DNA of 64,000 bases from Diphasiastrum complanatum (lineage: Eukaryota > Streptophyta > Lycopodiopsida > Lycopodiales > Lycopodiaceae): contig CM055106.1 of the NCBI GenBank assembly GCA_029204225.1, positions 38,404,036 to 38,468,035 on the forward strand, given 5' to 3'. Below are positions 34,887 to 47,815 of the stretch, one piece after another. The position numbers and the translations under genes were made by a program. The notes under the pieces were generated by a model. It searched no databases, was not told the origin of the DNA, and saw only the letters and a program-made list of their open reading frames with translations. Numbering within the stretch: position 1 is the first letter of the stretch; each line of letters opens with the position of its first letter.

Positions 34887-35746
34887 ACAAATTCACAAGT
34901 ATTAGTATCAATGATGATAAAACATAGCAAAAGGCATTCACATAGCATTCTCATCTAAGAAACTGTATGAATATCAATGGCCGCCGATAGCTCAACATAT
35001 CTCCAACTAAGTTCTCCAAAATAGTACAACTCCCCAATCACACTGCTCTGATAGGGTATCTTAATTGACACTATTGCAATATTGTAGAATTGACATGTAG
35101 ATTGGCGACCATAGGAACTTGAGTTGCTAGTAGAACAATGGGACTAGCACATATCGCCCCCATAACAATGCCATGAGAGGCCAAATGATCCTCTATCTTG
35201 TATGCATATACCACAACTACATCTAACGGTTTTGGAGATGCAACTATTTGAGCTACATTCTCTACAACTTCTATTGCAACTAGAGTGTCCATTGAAGATA
35301 AATCTTGTATGACCTTGCCTATTGTTGGAAGATCTAGTGCATCTAGATCATGTATAAAAGTATCAGTTTTGTTACTTGATCCTCGGTACAAGCTCATCAT
35401 GAACTATTGAAATCATTGATCAAAATCACTCAAAAATAAAGAATTAGGCATGAAAGGACTAGACATGCTGACCCTTTAAGCACTAACAATAAAGTATAGA
35501 CACTTAGACAACTACTTGAGGGAGTGGACTTTTGTTGTCAACTGTGCTAAATGTGTAGACAAGCACACTGCTAGATGGAAAAATCAACATCAAGTAGCAA
35601 AGGTGTAACCAACATCAAAGGAGAAAGAAGAAACGGTAGAAAGTAGGAAAGAAAAAAAGGTCAAAGAGAAAACATCTAGAGAGAAAAAAAATTAGAATAA
35701 TTTATGCCTTCCCAAATGCTCAGGAAAGTACTATAATACCAAGTTA
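34887..35746. other. Presumed LTR and leader DNA, no gene
   Basis: This stretch lies between two similar minus-strand priming-site regions (34871 and about 35735). The minus frame at 35071-35400 has no motif. A pure A/G-rich patch lies at 35615-35695. Confidence 0.35.
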
Positions 35747-36510
<764 letters not shown>

Positions 36511-36523
36511 TGGTATCAGAGCT
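36511..36523 (+). other. Primer binding site, tRNA-iMet type
   Basis: TGGTATCAGAGCT touches the LTR end at 36510. Confidence 0.9.
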
Positions 36524-37089
36524 TGTGTTTTAGGTTATGAAGGAAGCAATCACATTTATCAATGATTTGGAGAAGATATCATTACTAGGGCATGCTAGAT
36601 GGGATTCTACACCAAAATCGAGTTTCTTCCATTGTAGATTGAATCTTTTGTAGATCAAAACTCTATTTAGGTTTATATTCTTGATCATTTTTGATTTCAC
36701 ACATTATTTGTTGGTTTTGGCCAATTTTTTGAGCATAGGAAGAGCCTAAGTGGTGGCTACAAGATTGCATATCAAGTTTTGGGCAACTGCATGTAGATTT
36801 TGGAATAATCAATTTTTTGTGATTTTGTCAAAACTCTAATTTTGATTGTATCTCTAGATTGTGAGGCTATTGAACTTTATTTGAGTGTGTTTCAATCTTA
36901 GGATGTGGCAAGAGTCATTAGATTGAGAATAGATCATAGGTTGATCAAGATTTCACTATTCTATGTGTTGATTTGCTTCGTATAAGTGCTAGAAGAGAAT
37001 TGAGAGGTTTCATTTTGAAAATATTTTTTGTTGTTCAAAGGAGTGCTTTGTGCATTTAAATAGGTTGAAAGAGAGGATCAGGTCATTGC

Positions 37090-37470
37090 TACATGGCTAC
37101 ATCAAGTGGAGTCATGTTGGAAGCTAATGATAGGCTTACCTCAAGTAGCTATTCATTGTGAAAAGTGAGGATGGAATCACTTATTGAGATGAATGATGTT
37201 TTGGAATTGTTGTAGGTTTGGAGGAGAGACTAGCAACACAACAAGATCAAATGAGGTATGACAAGAGGGCCAAAAGGGCTCTACACATGATTTAGATGAA
37301 TGTTACCAATGAGCTTCTCAAGGAAGTTGGTAAGAGTACCTCAATCAAAGGATGCTTGGGATTCATTGAAGATGCTTTATGAATCCAAGTCTACTTCTAG
37401 AGTGTTGACTCTAAGAAGAAAAATCTTTTCTTGTTTGCAAAAGAGTGAAGAAAGTCCAAATACTTTTATG
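37090..37470 (+). pseudogene. Copia family A gag, truncated
   Basis: From about 37095 the + strand gives MATSSGVMLEANDRLTSSSY (with later stops), and from 37340 KDAWDSLKMLYESKSTSRVL and LRRKIFSCLQKSEESPNTF. It is the same Gag as at 2765 (-). It stops at 37470, where the left LTR of the family B element abuts, so the rest of this element is gone from the window. Confidence 0.85.
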
Positions 37471-38239
37471 ATTTTGTTTCAACCAACCTTCGACTTTTTA
37501 GACTTTTTCGCCACATACTCAAAAGGCCGACACTTCTGGTCAGGCCGACACTTCAGAGTATCCATATGCAAGCCAAGATGAAGACAAACTATCGAACCTC
37601 AGCTACTCGGGCGTGAAGTTTTTCAAACTATCATGATCCAATGTTGCCATGCAACGTTAACACAAACATATTTTAAACAGATGTTTAGCTTAAACTGTAG
37701 CTAATCAATCTTGTAATCTAATCTAGCATGGTATATGTATTGGATCAGAGATAGAGAAATATATACAGATATAGAGAATCTTGAACGCAACACTCAGTGA
37801 GGTGCGTATCAAGAAAGAAAGACAGTTCTAGCAGTAGCTAGTTCCATGCGTGAGAAGAGAATAGCTCTCTCACGCCGACGCGCTGATATGGGAAACAGAA
37901 ATCGCTCAAGAAAGAACTTCAAATGTACACTCGATTTTTGATAATGTGGACGAGTTGCATCTTTTCTGCTCAATGTGCAAACTGTGAATGTTGTGATGCT
38001 TGTTTAATTTTTCAGTAGATATGTTTTCGCTGTCATTAGACATTGTCTGTTGTTTCATAAACTCATTGTCAGATTAGCAAAAGCTATCTACAGTTCGGAG
38101 GATGATTGATCGCGGCTTGAGGCAGTAGCCTTATTCGACAGATCAACTCCATCTGAGCTCCAACCAGAAACGTCGCCTAATCAGAAACACTTGGATTCTC
38201 GCAGAGCAATTCGATTGTTTGGCCTTTGGTTTTTAAACA
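37471..38239 (+). repeat. Family B 5' LTR, 5'-truncated
   Basis: It matches 41331-42099 base for base in length (769 bp), with a few percent substitutions by eye. It begins ATTTTGTTTCAACC inside what is the middle of the complete LTR, and ends TTTAAACA. Confidence 0.92.
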
Positions 38240-38240
38240 G

Positions 38241-38253
38241 TGGTATCAGAGTC
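38241..38253 (+). other. Primer binding site
   Basis: TGGTATCAGAGTC lies one base after the LTR. Confidence 0.9.
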
Positions 38254-38319
38254 TTCAAGACTCAATCAGAGCCTCGTCACTGAGACTATGGCTTCCATAC
38301 ACAACTTCCAATAAAATAT

Positions 38320-39197
38320 ATGCACACAGTACTTGAAACAGACGGATCAAACTTTCTTGTTTGGAAAGTGAATACATCACTAATCCTAAGAGGAGAAGCA
38401 TTATGGCCCTGGGTAGATGGCACCAAAGAGATGCCAACCAACACAGACAAAGAACTTCAAGAATGGAAAGAGAAAAATGACAAAGCAGTAGCAGTCATGT
38501 CCTCTTCCATCGAAGACAACATTACCCTTGACCTCGCATCAATCTCTAATGCTAGAGAGATGTGGGATACACTCATCAACAAATTTCAAACCAAGTCACG
38601 AAATCAGATAATGCATCTAGAAGATCAGCTTATCTATCTAAGATGGGATGACAAAGATCTCACCAGCTTCATCATGAAGATGAAGAACCTGTTTCTATTA
38701 CTACACAACGTTGGATCAAAACACACAGTCTCACAAGAGAAGCAGCTCAGTTACCTGTTGCACTCCTTACCACGATCGTTCCAGACAACCCAAACATTGC
38801 TGGCTAAAGATCCTACCATGACCTTCGACAAGGCAGTCATTGACATCAAGGAAGAAGTCGAAGCTAGAGAGCACTACGACGACAAGAACAAGTCTGATCA
38901 AGCTCTCTACAACTATATAGACCAATCAAAGAAGAAGGCCCAACCTAAGAGGGAGTCGACAAGGAGGTCAGATCAGAACCATCAGAAGTAGGGAATCCAA
39001 GAAGGCAGATCGAAAGGGAGGAACAACCAGCAAGGGAACGACAAGAAGACATGCGACAAGTGTAGACGTGATGGCCACACAAAGGATAAATGCTGACTGA
39101 ATCCAAAGATTGAGTGCATACATTGTCACAAGAAAGGTCATGCAACCATGGATTGCTACGACAATCCAAGAAACAAGAAGACGCAGAGCAGAAAGTA
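38320..39197 (+). pseudogene. Family B Gag
   Basis: The frame encodes a copia Gag (UBN2-like): SNFLVWKVNTSLILRGEALW near the N-terminus, then AREMWDTLINKFQTKSRNQI and LLHSLPRSFQTTQTLLA. After an in-frame stop at 38989 it shows two zinc knuckles, CDKCRRDGHTKDKC and CIHCHKKGHATMDC, both CX2CX4HX4C. A second stop lies between the knuckles. The reading is otherwise in one frame to 39197. Gag assembles the RNA-containing particle. The stops would leave a Gag without nucleic-acid-binding knuckles. Confidence 0.9.
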
Positions 39198-39219
39198 AAG
39201 CACGAACAACACATCATAC

Positions 39220-39655
39220 ATGGAGGAGCCCGAATCCTCAAAGATGGCTGAAGACCGAGCTAGCAAAAGTCCTACTGCTTATCTATGCATTGATATATGT
39301 GCAACATCCACATCCGATGTTCAAGACATAGTTCTTGACTTAGGAGACACGTCACACTTTGTGACGACAAGGCAGATGATCGTTGACTTTCGACAAATCA
39401 ACTCCTCCAAATACATTGTTCTAGGAGATGGATCGCGACACGAGGTGAGCGGCACTGGCACACTTTGGCTCAACACCAATGGCAGGACAGAAGACTGGAT
39501 GATGTCTTGTATGTGTCGACACTGCAAAAAGATCTACTATCAGTAGCAAGGATAGCAGATGTAGGCATGCGAGTGACATTCACAGATCAGGCGTGCAATG
39601 TGATTGATGCCAACTCCAGTACACTCATCACGCAAGACAAACGAAGATGAAACCT
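39220..39655 (+). pseudogene. Family B protease region
   Basis: Copia aspartic protease has a DSGA(S/T)xHM/F active site; here the corresponding words are VLDLGDTSHF near 39328, so the Ser and Ala of the motif are replaced. FRQINSSKYIVLGDGS and VSGTGTLWLN follow as in active copies. The frame shifts near 39510 into DVLYVSTLQKDLLSVARIAD, the usual segment before the pre-integrase region. The changed active site and frameshift mean no active protease. Confidence 0.8.
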
Positions 39656-39724
39656 GTATCACTTACTAAAAGAGCAAGATCATCAAGTCTGTGAGTCTAC
39701 AGACGTTCTATGGCATAAGGGACT

Positions 39725-40405
39725 ATGCCTCATGAATCCACTGGCGACGCTTGCAACAAAGGGAAGATGTCACGTACACCTTTCACGAAGGATTCCTTTA
39801 GAGCAACGAAACTTCTAGAGCTGATACACTCAGACATATACGGACCCTTTGATGTACTATCTGTTGGAGGATCAAGATACTACATCACCTTTATCGATGA
39901 TTACAACAAGTTTGCTATTGTTTACTTCATCCACAACAAATCTAAAGCTCTTGACAAGTTTACAGAATATGTGAACTGGACTGAAAGAAAATTCAAGAAG
40001 ATCAGGACTGACAGAGGAGGAGAATACATCTCCAATTGTTTTACTAACTTTTGTAAAAGTTGAGGCATCCTTCGCAGGAGGACAACAACCTATACACTAC
40101 ATCATAATGGTGTAGTAGAGAGGAAAAACAAAACTCTCATGGAAGCTGCAAGATCCATGATGGCCTACTCAAAGGCATCAAGGTCACTATGGACTAAGGC
40201 AGTAGCTATAGCCTCCTACCTGTAAAACAAGATAAGGAAGTCAAGCATTGCTCACACTACCCCACATGAGGTATGCTGGAGAAGCAAGCCAAACTTGGGT
40301 CATGTTCGAATGTTTGGATGTGTAGCATATGCACACATACCAGATAAGAAGAGGAAGAAACTGGACGAAAAGATAGAGCAAGGATTCTTGGTTGGCTATG
40401 ATATG
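39725..40405 (+). pseudogene. Family B integrase
   Basis: Catalytic positions are visible: D in LIHSDIYGP, D in IRTDRGGEYIS and E in NGVVERKNKTL. The C-terminal part carries VRMFGCVAYAHIPDKKRKKL and GFLVGYD. Stops lie near 40061 and 40223. The sequence ends at about 40405, where the RT deletion begins. Confidence 0.88.
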
Positions 40406-40465
40406 GTTTCTGGCACAATGTTGACAAATGAAGACTGTCCCAGAGATGAAGCAGAATGACAAGCC

Positions 40466-41146
40466 ATGGAGCATAAGCCTTACAGAAGGCTTATCGGTTC
40501 TTTGATGTACTTGGCAGACAATACACGGCCAGACATTGCTTACATAGTGTTCAGACTAATCCAATTCAATATCAATCTAGGTCCAACACACTGGAAAATT
40601 GCCAAGAGGATCCTACAATATCTGCAGAACACAAAGAACTATGGCCTATGCTATTGTCGAGATGCAAGATTCAAGACTAAATCCTATAGTGATGCAAGCT
40701 GGGCATCCCTGAAAGATGATAGTAAAAGCGTCTTAGGAGGATGCACCATAGTAGCCAATGTGGCTATTATCTGGATCAGTAGAAAGTAGACAATAACTGT
40801 GTAATCATCCTGTGAGGCAAAATATGTTGCTGCAGCCAAAATGGCCAATGAGTTGACATGGCTCAAACAGTTCCTAGATGGACTGGGACAGAGCACCGAT
40901 GAACCTTAGATCCTGTACATGGACAACACCTTTGCTATTCATCTGACAAAAGACCCAGTGTTTCACTCCAAAACGAAGCACATCGCCATCACATATCACT
41001 TGATCAGGGATTTGGTTGAGAAGGACAAGCTGAAGACCCTGTCTTCATACCAACAAAGCAGATGGTAGCCGATATCTTTATGAAGGCATTGGATAAGGCA
41101 ATGTTCGAAAAGCAGAGAGCCAGCTTGGAAATCAGGAAAATACACG
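40466..41146 (+). pseudogene. Family B RT tail and RNase H
   Basis: It begins KPYRRLIGSLMYLADNTRPD, the segment just after the RT active site, so the catalytic RT core is absent. RNase H follows (YSDASWASLKDDSKSVLGG; AKYVAAAKMANELTWLKQFL; LTKDPVFHSKTKHIAITYH), broken by stops at 40786 and further on. It ends before the PPT AAGAGGGAGC at 41151-41160. Confidence 0.88.
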
Positions 41147-41160
41147 GTTTAAGAGGGAGC

Positions 41161-42099
41161 TGAAGAAACATTGAGTTTCTACTTTAAAGCCTTAGTATTT
41201 TTTCTTGTATTTTAAATTGCTACATATTTTAACTAGTTTTTGCATAATCTACATATTTGAACTGTTTGTCACATAGTTCGCGTTTTTCGCATTTTGATAA
41301 ATTGCGACAGTAGGTCTAAAATGACCCAGGATTTTGTTTCAACCAACCTTTGACTTTTTAGACTTTTTTGCCACATACTCAGAAGGCCGACACTTCTGAT
41401 CAGGCCAACATTTCAGAGCATCCATATGCAAGCCAAGATGAACACGAACTATCGAACCTCAGCTACTCGGGCGTGAAGTTTTTCAAACTATCATGATCCA
41501 ATGTTGCCATGCAACGTTAACACAAACATATTTTAAACAGATGTTTAGCTTAAACTGTAGCTAATCAATCTTGTAATCTAATCTAGCATGGTATATGTAT
41601 TGGATCAGAGATAGAGAAATATATACAGATATAGAGAATCTTGAACGCAACACTCAGTGAGGCGCGTATCAAGAAAGAAAGACAGTTCTAGCAGTAGCTA
41701 GTTCCATGCGTGATAAGAGAACACCTCTCTCACGCCGACGCGCTGATTTGGGAAACAGACAATGCTCAAGAAAGAACTTCAAATGTACACTCGATTTTTG
41801 ATAATGTGGACGAGTTGCATCTTTTCTGCTCAATGTGCAAACTGTGAATGTTGTGATGCTTGTTTAATTTTTCAGTAGATATGTTTAGTCTGTCATTAGA
41901 CATTGTCTATTGTTTCATAAACTCATTGTCAGATTAGCAAAAGCTATCTGCAGCTTGGAGGATGATTGATCGCGGCTTGAGGCAGTAGCCTTATTCGACA
42001 GATCAACTCCATCTGAGCTCCAACCAAAAACGTCGCCTAATCAGAAACACTCGGATTCTCGCAGAGCAACTCGATTGTTTGGCCTTTGGTTTCCCAACA
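41161..42099 (+). repeat. Family B 3' LTR, complete
   Basis: It starts TGAAGAAACATTGAG directly after the PPT and ends TTTCCCAACA, 939 bp. The last 769 bp repeat the left LTR. Confidence 0.88.
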
Positions 42100-42289
42100 G
42101 GGCCTATTGATATTGAATAAGAATTCCTAAAATAGAACCCTCTAGGCACTCAACCTAAGCTTATCCACAATAGGGTCATAGGAGGGAAAAGATTGCACCC
42201 GTACAATAGGCCCCTACTCGAGGTCCAAAATAGTGATAGTGGACCCTTGGCCAATCCTAAGTATAAATACATAAAGAAGACTTTTATTC

Positions 42290-42700
42290 TTGTACATGAA
42301 TGAAAGGGCTCAAGAAAAACAAATGAATGTAAATGAATATAGGCCCTATAATCCATGCTATATAGAAGCTTTTAAACAATTAGAGCACACCATTTGGGTA
42401 TCATCAATTATTGTAGCACCTAAGAAACATAGAATACAAATTTGTGTAGATTTCAAGAAACGTACAAAAGTGATCCATGAAGATCAATCCCATGTACTTC
42501 AAAGAGATTCAATTGAACATGTCTCTAACAAACTATTGTATCATTGATGGTTCTACTAGCAACAATCAAGTACAAATTAGCTAAGAAGATCAATATAAAA
42601 CAAGTTTTTCCATATGATGGAAAACCTCTTCATACAAAGCATTATCATTTGGATTGCTTGATGCTCCTAGTACATTCCTACAAGTGATGTCACATAGTCC
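42290..42700 (+). pseudogene. Gypsy RT relic
   Basis: Translated pieces read IWVSSIIVAPKKHRIQICVD (gypsy RT VSPxxxVPKKxGxxRxCVD), an NNQVQI...DQYKTSF stretch, and LSFGLLDAPSTFLQVM (usual PFGLxNAPxTFQ). Stops and frame changes are frequent. It begins about 190 bp after the family B LTR and fades by 42700. Confidence 0.75.
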
Positions 42701-42949
42701 CAGATTAAAGTTGGGCCAATTTTGTGTATCATTACATCAATTGGCTATTGAGACTGGAAGGTTCCGTGGTATCCGAGAGAGGAGCAAAAATGCCAGTACA
42801 CTTGATGAGAGAGGTGGAGCTGAGGAGCATTTTATCTTCAGATGCCCTATAACTATGATATTAGAGGGAGATGCCATTGCTTGTTTGGTGACATGCCCAC
42901 CACACTCCAATCGCTCATAGCATATGAGGATTCCTGCTGTGTTGCACTT

Positions 42950-43075
42950 AAGTTATGAGAGATGTTCCTATTATGATGTGATATATGTCGGCGAACAACT
43001 CAGCCGACTGACCCTAGTTGATGTTCCTGTTATGACGTGATATATGTCAGACAACTCAGCCGACTCATCCTAGTT
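42950..43075 (+). repeat. Tandem duplication, unit about 58 bp
   Basis: GATGTTCCTATTATGATGTG ... CAACTCAGCCGACT occurs twice in a row (from about 42961 and 43019) with small indels. Confidence 0.85.
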
Positions 43076-43259
43076 CTTAGTCTAGCCATAGGAGAGCAAA
43101 GACAATGTTCCATTCATAGGCACGTAGTAGTCCGAGCTACCTGTCCTATCATGAGGAGACACTTCTCATCATCCTAGAGTACGTCAGCGGCCACATGAGT
43201 TACCTCATGTTGCAAATCGAATTACATCATTCTTCTGCAGTAGTAGGACATGATGACAT

Positions 43260-43460
43260 GATAATATTGAAATTGTTACACCTCACTTTGTGCATATGGC
43301 AACATTGATACTGTTACACCTCACTTTTTGTATCTAGTAGCATTCATACTCCTACATATCTCACTCATTTCAGTTTGTAGTATTTAGTTGATATTGATAT
43401 TGTTACACCTCACTTTGTGTATTTGGCAGCATTCATACTCCTACATGACTCACTCATTTT
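43260..43460 (+). repeat. Tandem duplication, unit about 95-110 bp
   Basis: TGTTACACCTCACTTT ... GCATTCATACTCCTACAT ... TAGTATTTAGTT recurs. A shorter third copy of its start lies at 43273. Confidence 0.8.
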
Positions 43461-43599
43461 AGTTACTAGTATTTAGTTATGTTATTTTCTTTCAACATTG
43501 TTTTTGGAGATGTTTTTCATACACTCCCATCGATATCACATACTTGACATTTACATTTATTACTCTTATATGCCTTTTGGCATGGAAAAGACATTAATA

Positions 43600-44217
<618 letters not shown>

Positions 44218-44945
44218 TAGTCCAGTGATGGACACCACTCTTTATGCATGGAAACACTTCCATCCTCCCTCAATAGGCAGCGATGGACATTTCCTTTCAT
44301 TTGGCCACTTCTTTACCAAAAAGTAACTCATGAATGCTTCGCTTGACAACGATAGAAGGGTATCTTCACCCATTGATATGTTGATCGCCTTTTTACACAA
44401 AAGAGGTTCGCTGTACAACGATGGACAACTGACTCTTCATTTGGAAAAAACTTATTGATCAATGAGGTCGCTGTCCAACGATGGAAATCTGACTCTTCAT
44501 TCTGATAAAACTCTTTGATTAAGGAGGTTGTTGTCCCCAACAATGGACAATTGACTCTCCATCTTGATATGTATGATTGTTTAAAGAGGTCGCTATCTAG
44601 CAATGGGAGTCCCCATCTTGATAAGCATAAATGTTTAAAGAGGTTGCTGTCCAGTGATGAACAACTGACTCTTCTTCTTGATATGGATGAAGTGAAGCAT
44701 AGATAATGAAGTATGTTGTCCAGCGATGGACACTTTGACCTCTTCCGGCACTCACTGGTTTACCACTTTACACACAAAGCATCCTACTGTCCACAACAAC
44801 GATGGACAGTAGGAGCATTTATTCATCATTCACTAACTGCTCTTAGCTATCAATGGCTCACTGTCCAGCGATGGACTACAAACTCATACTTGCTTGTTTG
44901 ATACTTTACACTTAAGTATCCTCCACTATCCAGTGGTGGATGGAT
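44218..44945 (+). repeat. Palindromic minisatellite, period about 60 bp
   Basis: A unit resembling AAGAGGTCGCTGTCCAGCGA followed by TGGACAACTGACTCTTCAT recurs with a 60-bp spacing between 44401 and 44700 and more loosely on both sides. There are about twelve diverged copies. The core TGTCCA-NCGN-TGGACA is an inverted repeat. One copy (44785-44813) has perfect 10-base arms, CTACTGTCCA and TGGACAGTAG. It lies upstream of a gypsy integrase relic, so it may be part of that element. Confidence 0.85.
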
Positions 44946-45065
44946 GGATACATTAATGCTTAATTCTTGTGGTAAAATGACTCTTCTAAAAGTTTTCGTA
45001 TATCTCTGGTCTTACTGTATGAAACTAATAATTTCTTCTAATGTAGCATCATCATATCCCTCACT

Positions 45066-45332
45066 CATGAAGGTATTGGTGCAGGCCATTTCTCTTCTGA
45101 AACAACTGCTAAGAAAATCCTCTTGGCCGGTTTTGGTGGCCAACACTCTTCAAGGATACGCATAATTACACTAAGGCTTGTGATGTCTGCCAACACACAA
45201 AACGCTTTCAAAAGACAGACTACATGCCTTTACACCCTGTAATCACTGATCAGGCTTTCCAGAAATGGAGAATTGATTATGTCGGACCTATTTGTTGACA
45301 GTTCCTCTGATCCAGAGGAGTTGTTGGTTTTC
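45066..45332 (+). pseudogene. Gypsy integrase N-terminal relic
   Basis: Pieces across frames give HEGIGAGHFSSETTAKKIL, then a CDVCQHTKRFQKTDYMPL stretch and FQKWRIDYVGPI. This is the HHCC zinc region and the first catalytic Asp of gypsy integrase. It ends at the start of the gypsy LTR, which probably inserted into it. Confidence 0.8.
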
Positions 45333-46427
45333 TTAAGCATTTCTTTACTTACTCAGAACCGTTTCCGCCTGTTACCAGACTTCATGGCATTCTTTATGTG
45401 TGCTCTTGATATTACGATGCCAAACCAGACAGAAGGGATAGATTGACATTGTAGTACATTTTTTTGTCCTGCTTGTCAGAGGACTACTCAGGGTCGTCTC
45501 TCTTGAACGCACTTACATTCATACATAGATGCAAGCCAAGAACGCTCATTCACAGATCAGAATGCAGCCCAAATGAACATTCAGAAGATTCTACAGCTAT
45601 CTACTCCTAAAAACGAACTGAATCAGAGCCTAAGCATTACCAAACTGAGCTGCACTTGCGTAAATTGACAAAACAAGAACCAAGAACTAATCTACAACAT
45701 GTTAGAAGTCCAAGAATCAAGAAACCAACCAGTCTTTTGATTCTTGGACATCCCAAGAACTGGATTGTAAAGAGATATGCAAGAACTACACCACAGATCC
45801 AGCCTATCTAGTTTACTTGAATGCTGGCTCCTACATTAATCCACAAGAAAACATGAAATCTAAACCACAACCAGGAAAGCAAGAAAACTAATCCACTCTA
45901 AATCCACAACCACACACAATATAAATGGAAGAGCATGATCATAGGGACATCACTCAAGAAAACCATCATGATCAAGGAGCTCAATGGATGCATCTAACTC
46001 ATGGAGGCTCTTCTCATTTTAGCATGGAGTTGATACAATACACAAAAAGCTCCTCTACACAAAGAGGGAGTCTCTTAAATAAGCAAGAGAGCTTCTTAGG
46101 TGGCATCCTAGTGGAATTTCCACATTTTACAAATTACAAGTGGAATAATGCTCTCCACTAGTGGTCACCTCAAGTTCATGCGTTTTGGTTTCAATAGTTT
46201 ATGTTTTCCTCTCTTCTTTTCTATCCCTTCCCTTCACCCAAATCATGATGAATGTTAGTGTAGAGGAGTAGAGTTAAAGGAGAATAGTGTTAGTGGTGAG
46301 TAGAGTTAAGGGAGAAAGTAGGAAACTAACTAAAAGTAGCATCTATGCATAGTTAGGTACCTATCCATTGATCTAACCCTTGTTGATAGGCGGGAGGGCT
46401 ATACTACGTAAGATCTTCAACCCTACA
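45333..46427 (+). repeat. Gypsy 5' LTR
   Basis: It starts TGTTGACAGTTCC and ends CAACCCTACA, one base before the tRNA-Asp-type PBS. The left boundary rests on the TG and on the interruption of a foreign integrase. Positions 46200-46412 are repeated in reverse complement at 63785-64000. Confidence 0.7.
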
Positions 46428-46428
46428 G

Positions 46429-46446
46429 TGGCGCTGTTGCCGGGGA
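46429..46446 (+). other. Primer binding site, tRNA-Asp type
   Basis: TGGCGCTGTTGCCGGGGA differs at one base from the TGGCGCCGTTGCCGGGGA site used by Athila/Tat-type plant gypsy elements. Confidence 0.85.
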
Positions 46447-47780
46447 TAGGTTTCCACTAACTAGTTTAGCTACATTTTAGCTATTTTCATGCTTTTTAGA
46501 GTAGTTTAGGTAGATTCATGGGAGTTTAGAGTTAGTTTTCTGTATATTTTTTGTGTTTGGATTGTTCACAACTAGCGGAGGAGGTGTGAGAGGGTAAATG
46601 ATGCCCTGAACAGCCTCTAAGGGCTTGAAACCCAAACCAACCAGCCAAAAAACCCAAAAAACACACCAATCTGTATTTTGGAGGGAAAAAGAGCTTAAAA
46701 TCTGATTAGATTTTTATATCTCCAGAATCAGTGAGAATTAACCCTTGCATGACTGTCAGAAGCTCTAGGGTACTCTCCCAGACCTGCATAGAAGCCTACG
46801 AGAGTTAGTTCCAAGCAGATTGTAAAAATCAGAGAAAAATCATAAAAAATTCAAAAAATCCTTGAAAAAAATCCAAAAAAATTCAAATCTTCATAAGAAC
46901 TCTCGCAGAGCCCTCTGAAGTTCCATCTCAGTGAGACCAGGACACAGAGAATCTTGCGAGAGTTAGTTTGATATAGTGCCTGTGCGAGAGTTCCCAGTGA
47001 AAAAAAAAGGACGGAAATATACCAGTGAACCCTTGCAGACAGCAAAATTTTTAGTTCTAGTGGTCAAGAACTCTTGTAGAGGATTCTGAAGTTCCATCTC
47101 AGTGAGACCAGGACCCAGAAGAGCTTGCAAGAGTTAATCTGATTCCAGTGAGCAGAAAATTGGATTTAAGTGCTAAAAAATCACTAAAAAGTGAAGATCC
47201 AACAAATCCTTCTAGTAGGAACTCTCGCAGACCCTCTCAATCGATTCAGAATGTCAATTTACATCAGTGATGAAGCCTGCAAGAGTTAGTGTGAAGATCT
47301 GGTGAAAATCAAACCAAAAAGTGGTGTTGAACCCTCGCAGACAGTGAAATTTTCACTTCTTGCGAGAGTTAACTCTCGTAGAGAATTCTATAGTTAGATC
47401 TGACTTAGATCTAGCTACTGTGAACCTTGCGAGAGTTACTTTTCAGAGATCTAAAAGATATCAAGTTTTTTACCTGCAAAAATAGCTAAAGAACCCTCAC
47501 ACAGCCAATCCTCGCATAAGATAACCCTCGTAGACCAGATCAATGGAAAGATCTGCATCAGATCCAGCTATTGTCAAAATCTCAGGTCAATCAGTGCAAG
47601 GAGTAAAAAGTTATCAAGGAAAAACCACCGTAAAAGGCCTAAAATTCACTTTCGGCCGATCAGATCGATCAGATCCTTGAAGATCCAGACTGCATCCTAC
47701 TGTATAAGCAAGATCCAATCACTTTGGATCCCACCATCGGATGAATATGAGATCAGGACGATCAATAGCATGAAGGATAG
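46447..47780 (+). other. Gypsy leader with inverted short motifs
   Basis: No coding region is evident. From about 46740 to 47540 the words AACTCTCGCAGA / AACCCTCGCAGA and their complement TGCGAGAGTTA recur many times, so the RNA could fold in many ways. A longer unit (CTGAAGTTCCATCTCAGTGA) occurs twice, at about 46915 and 47087. Confidence 0.7.
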
Positions 47781-47815
47781 CAAATCAGACACCACACCTT
47801 CCCAGATTAGCAGTT

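Larger units (their letters stand above)
37471..42099 (+). mobile_element. Copia family B element, RT deleted, 5' LTR truncated
   Basis: Two direct LTR copies (37471-38239 and 41161-42099) flank a PBS, gag with two zinc knuckles, protease, integrase, RNase H and a PPT in copia order. The 5' LTR lacks about 170 bp present at the start of the 3' LTR, so its outer end was deleted. Consistent with that, no target duplication is seen. Nearly all of RT is missing between 40405 and 40466. Stops occur in gag, integrase and RNase H. The element is a dead, internally deleted copy. Confidence 0.9.

Noticed and set aside
44218-44945. CRISPR-like or repeat-protein interpretation of the 60-bp repeat
   Set aside because: Units are contiguous and diverged with no unique spacers. 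The minus-strand frame with repeated words simply follows the DNA repeat, and this is plant nuclear DNA.
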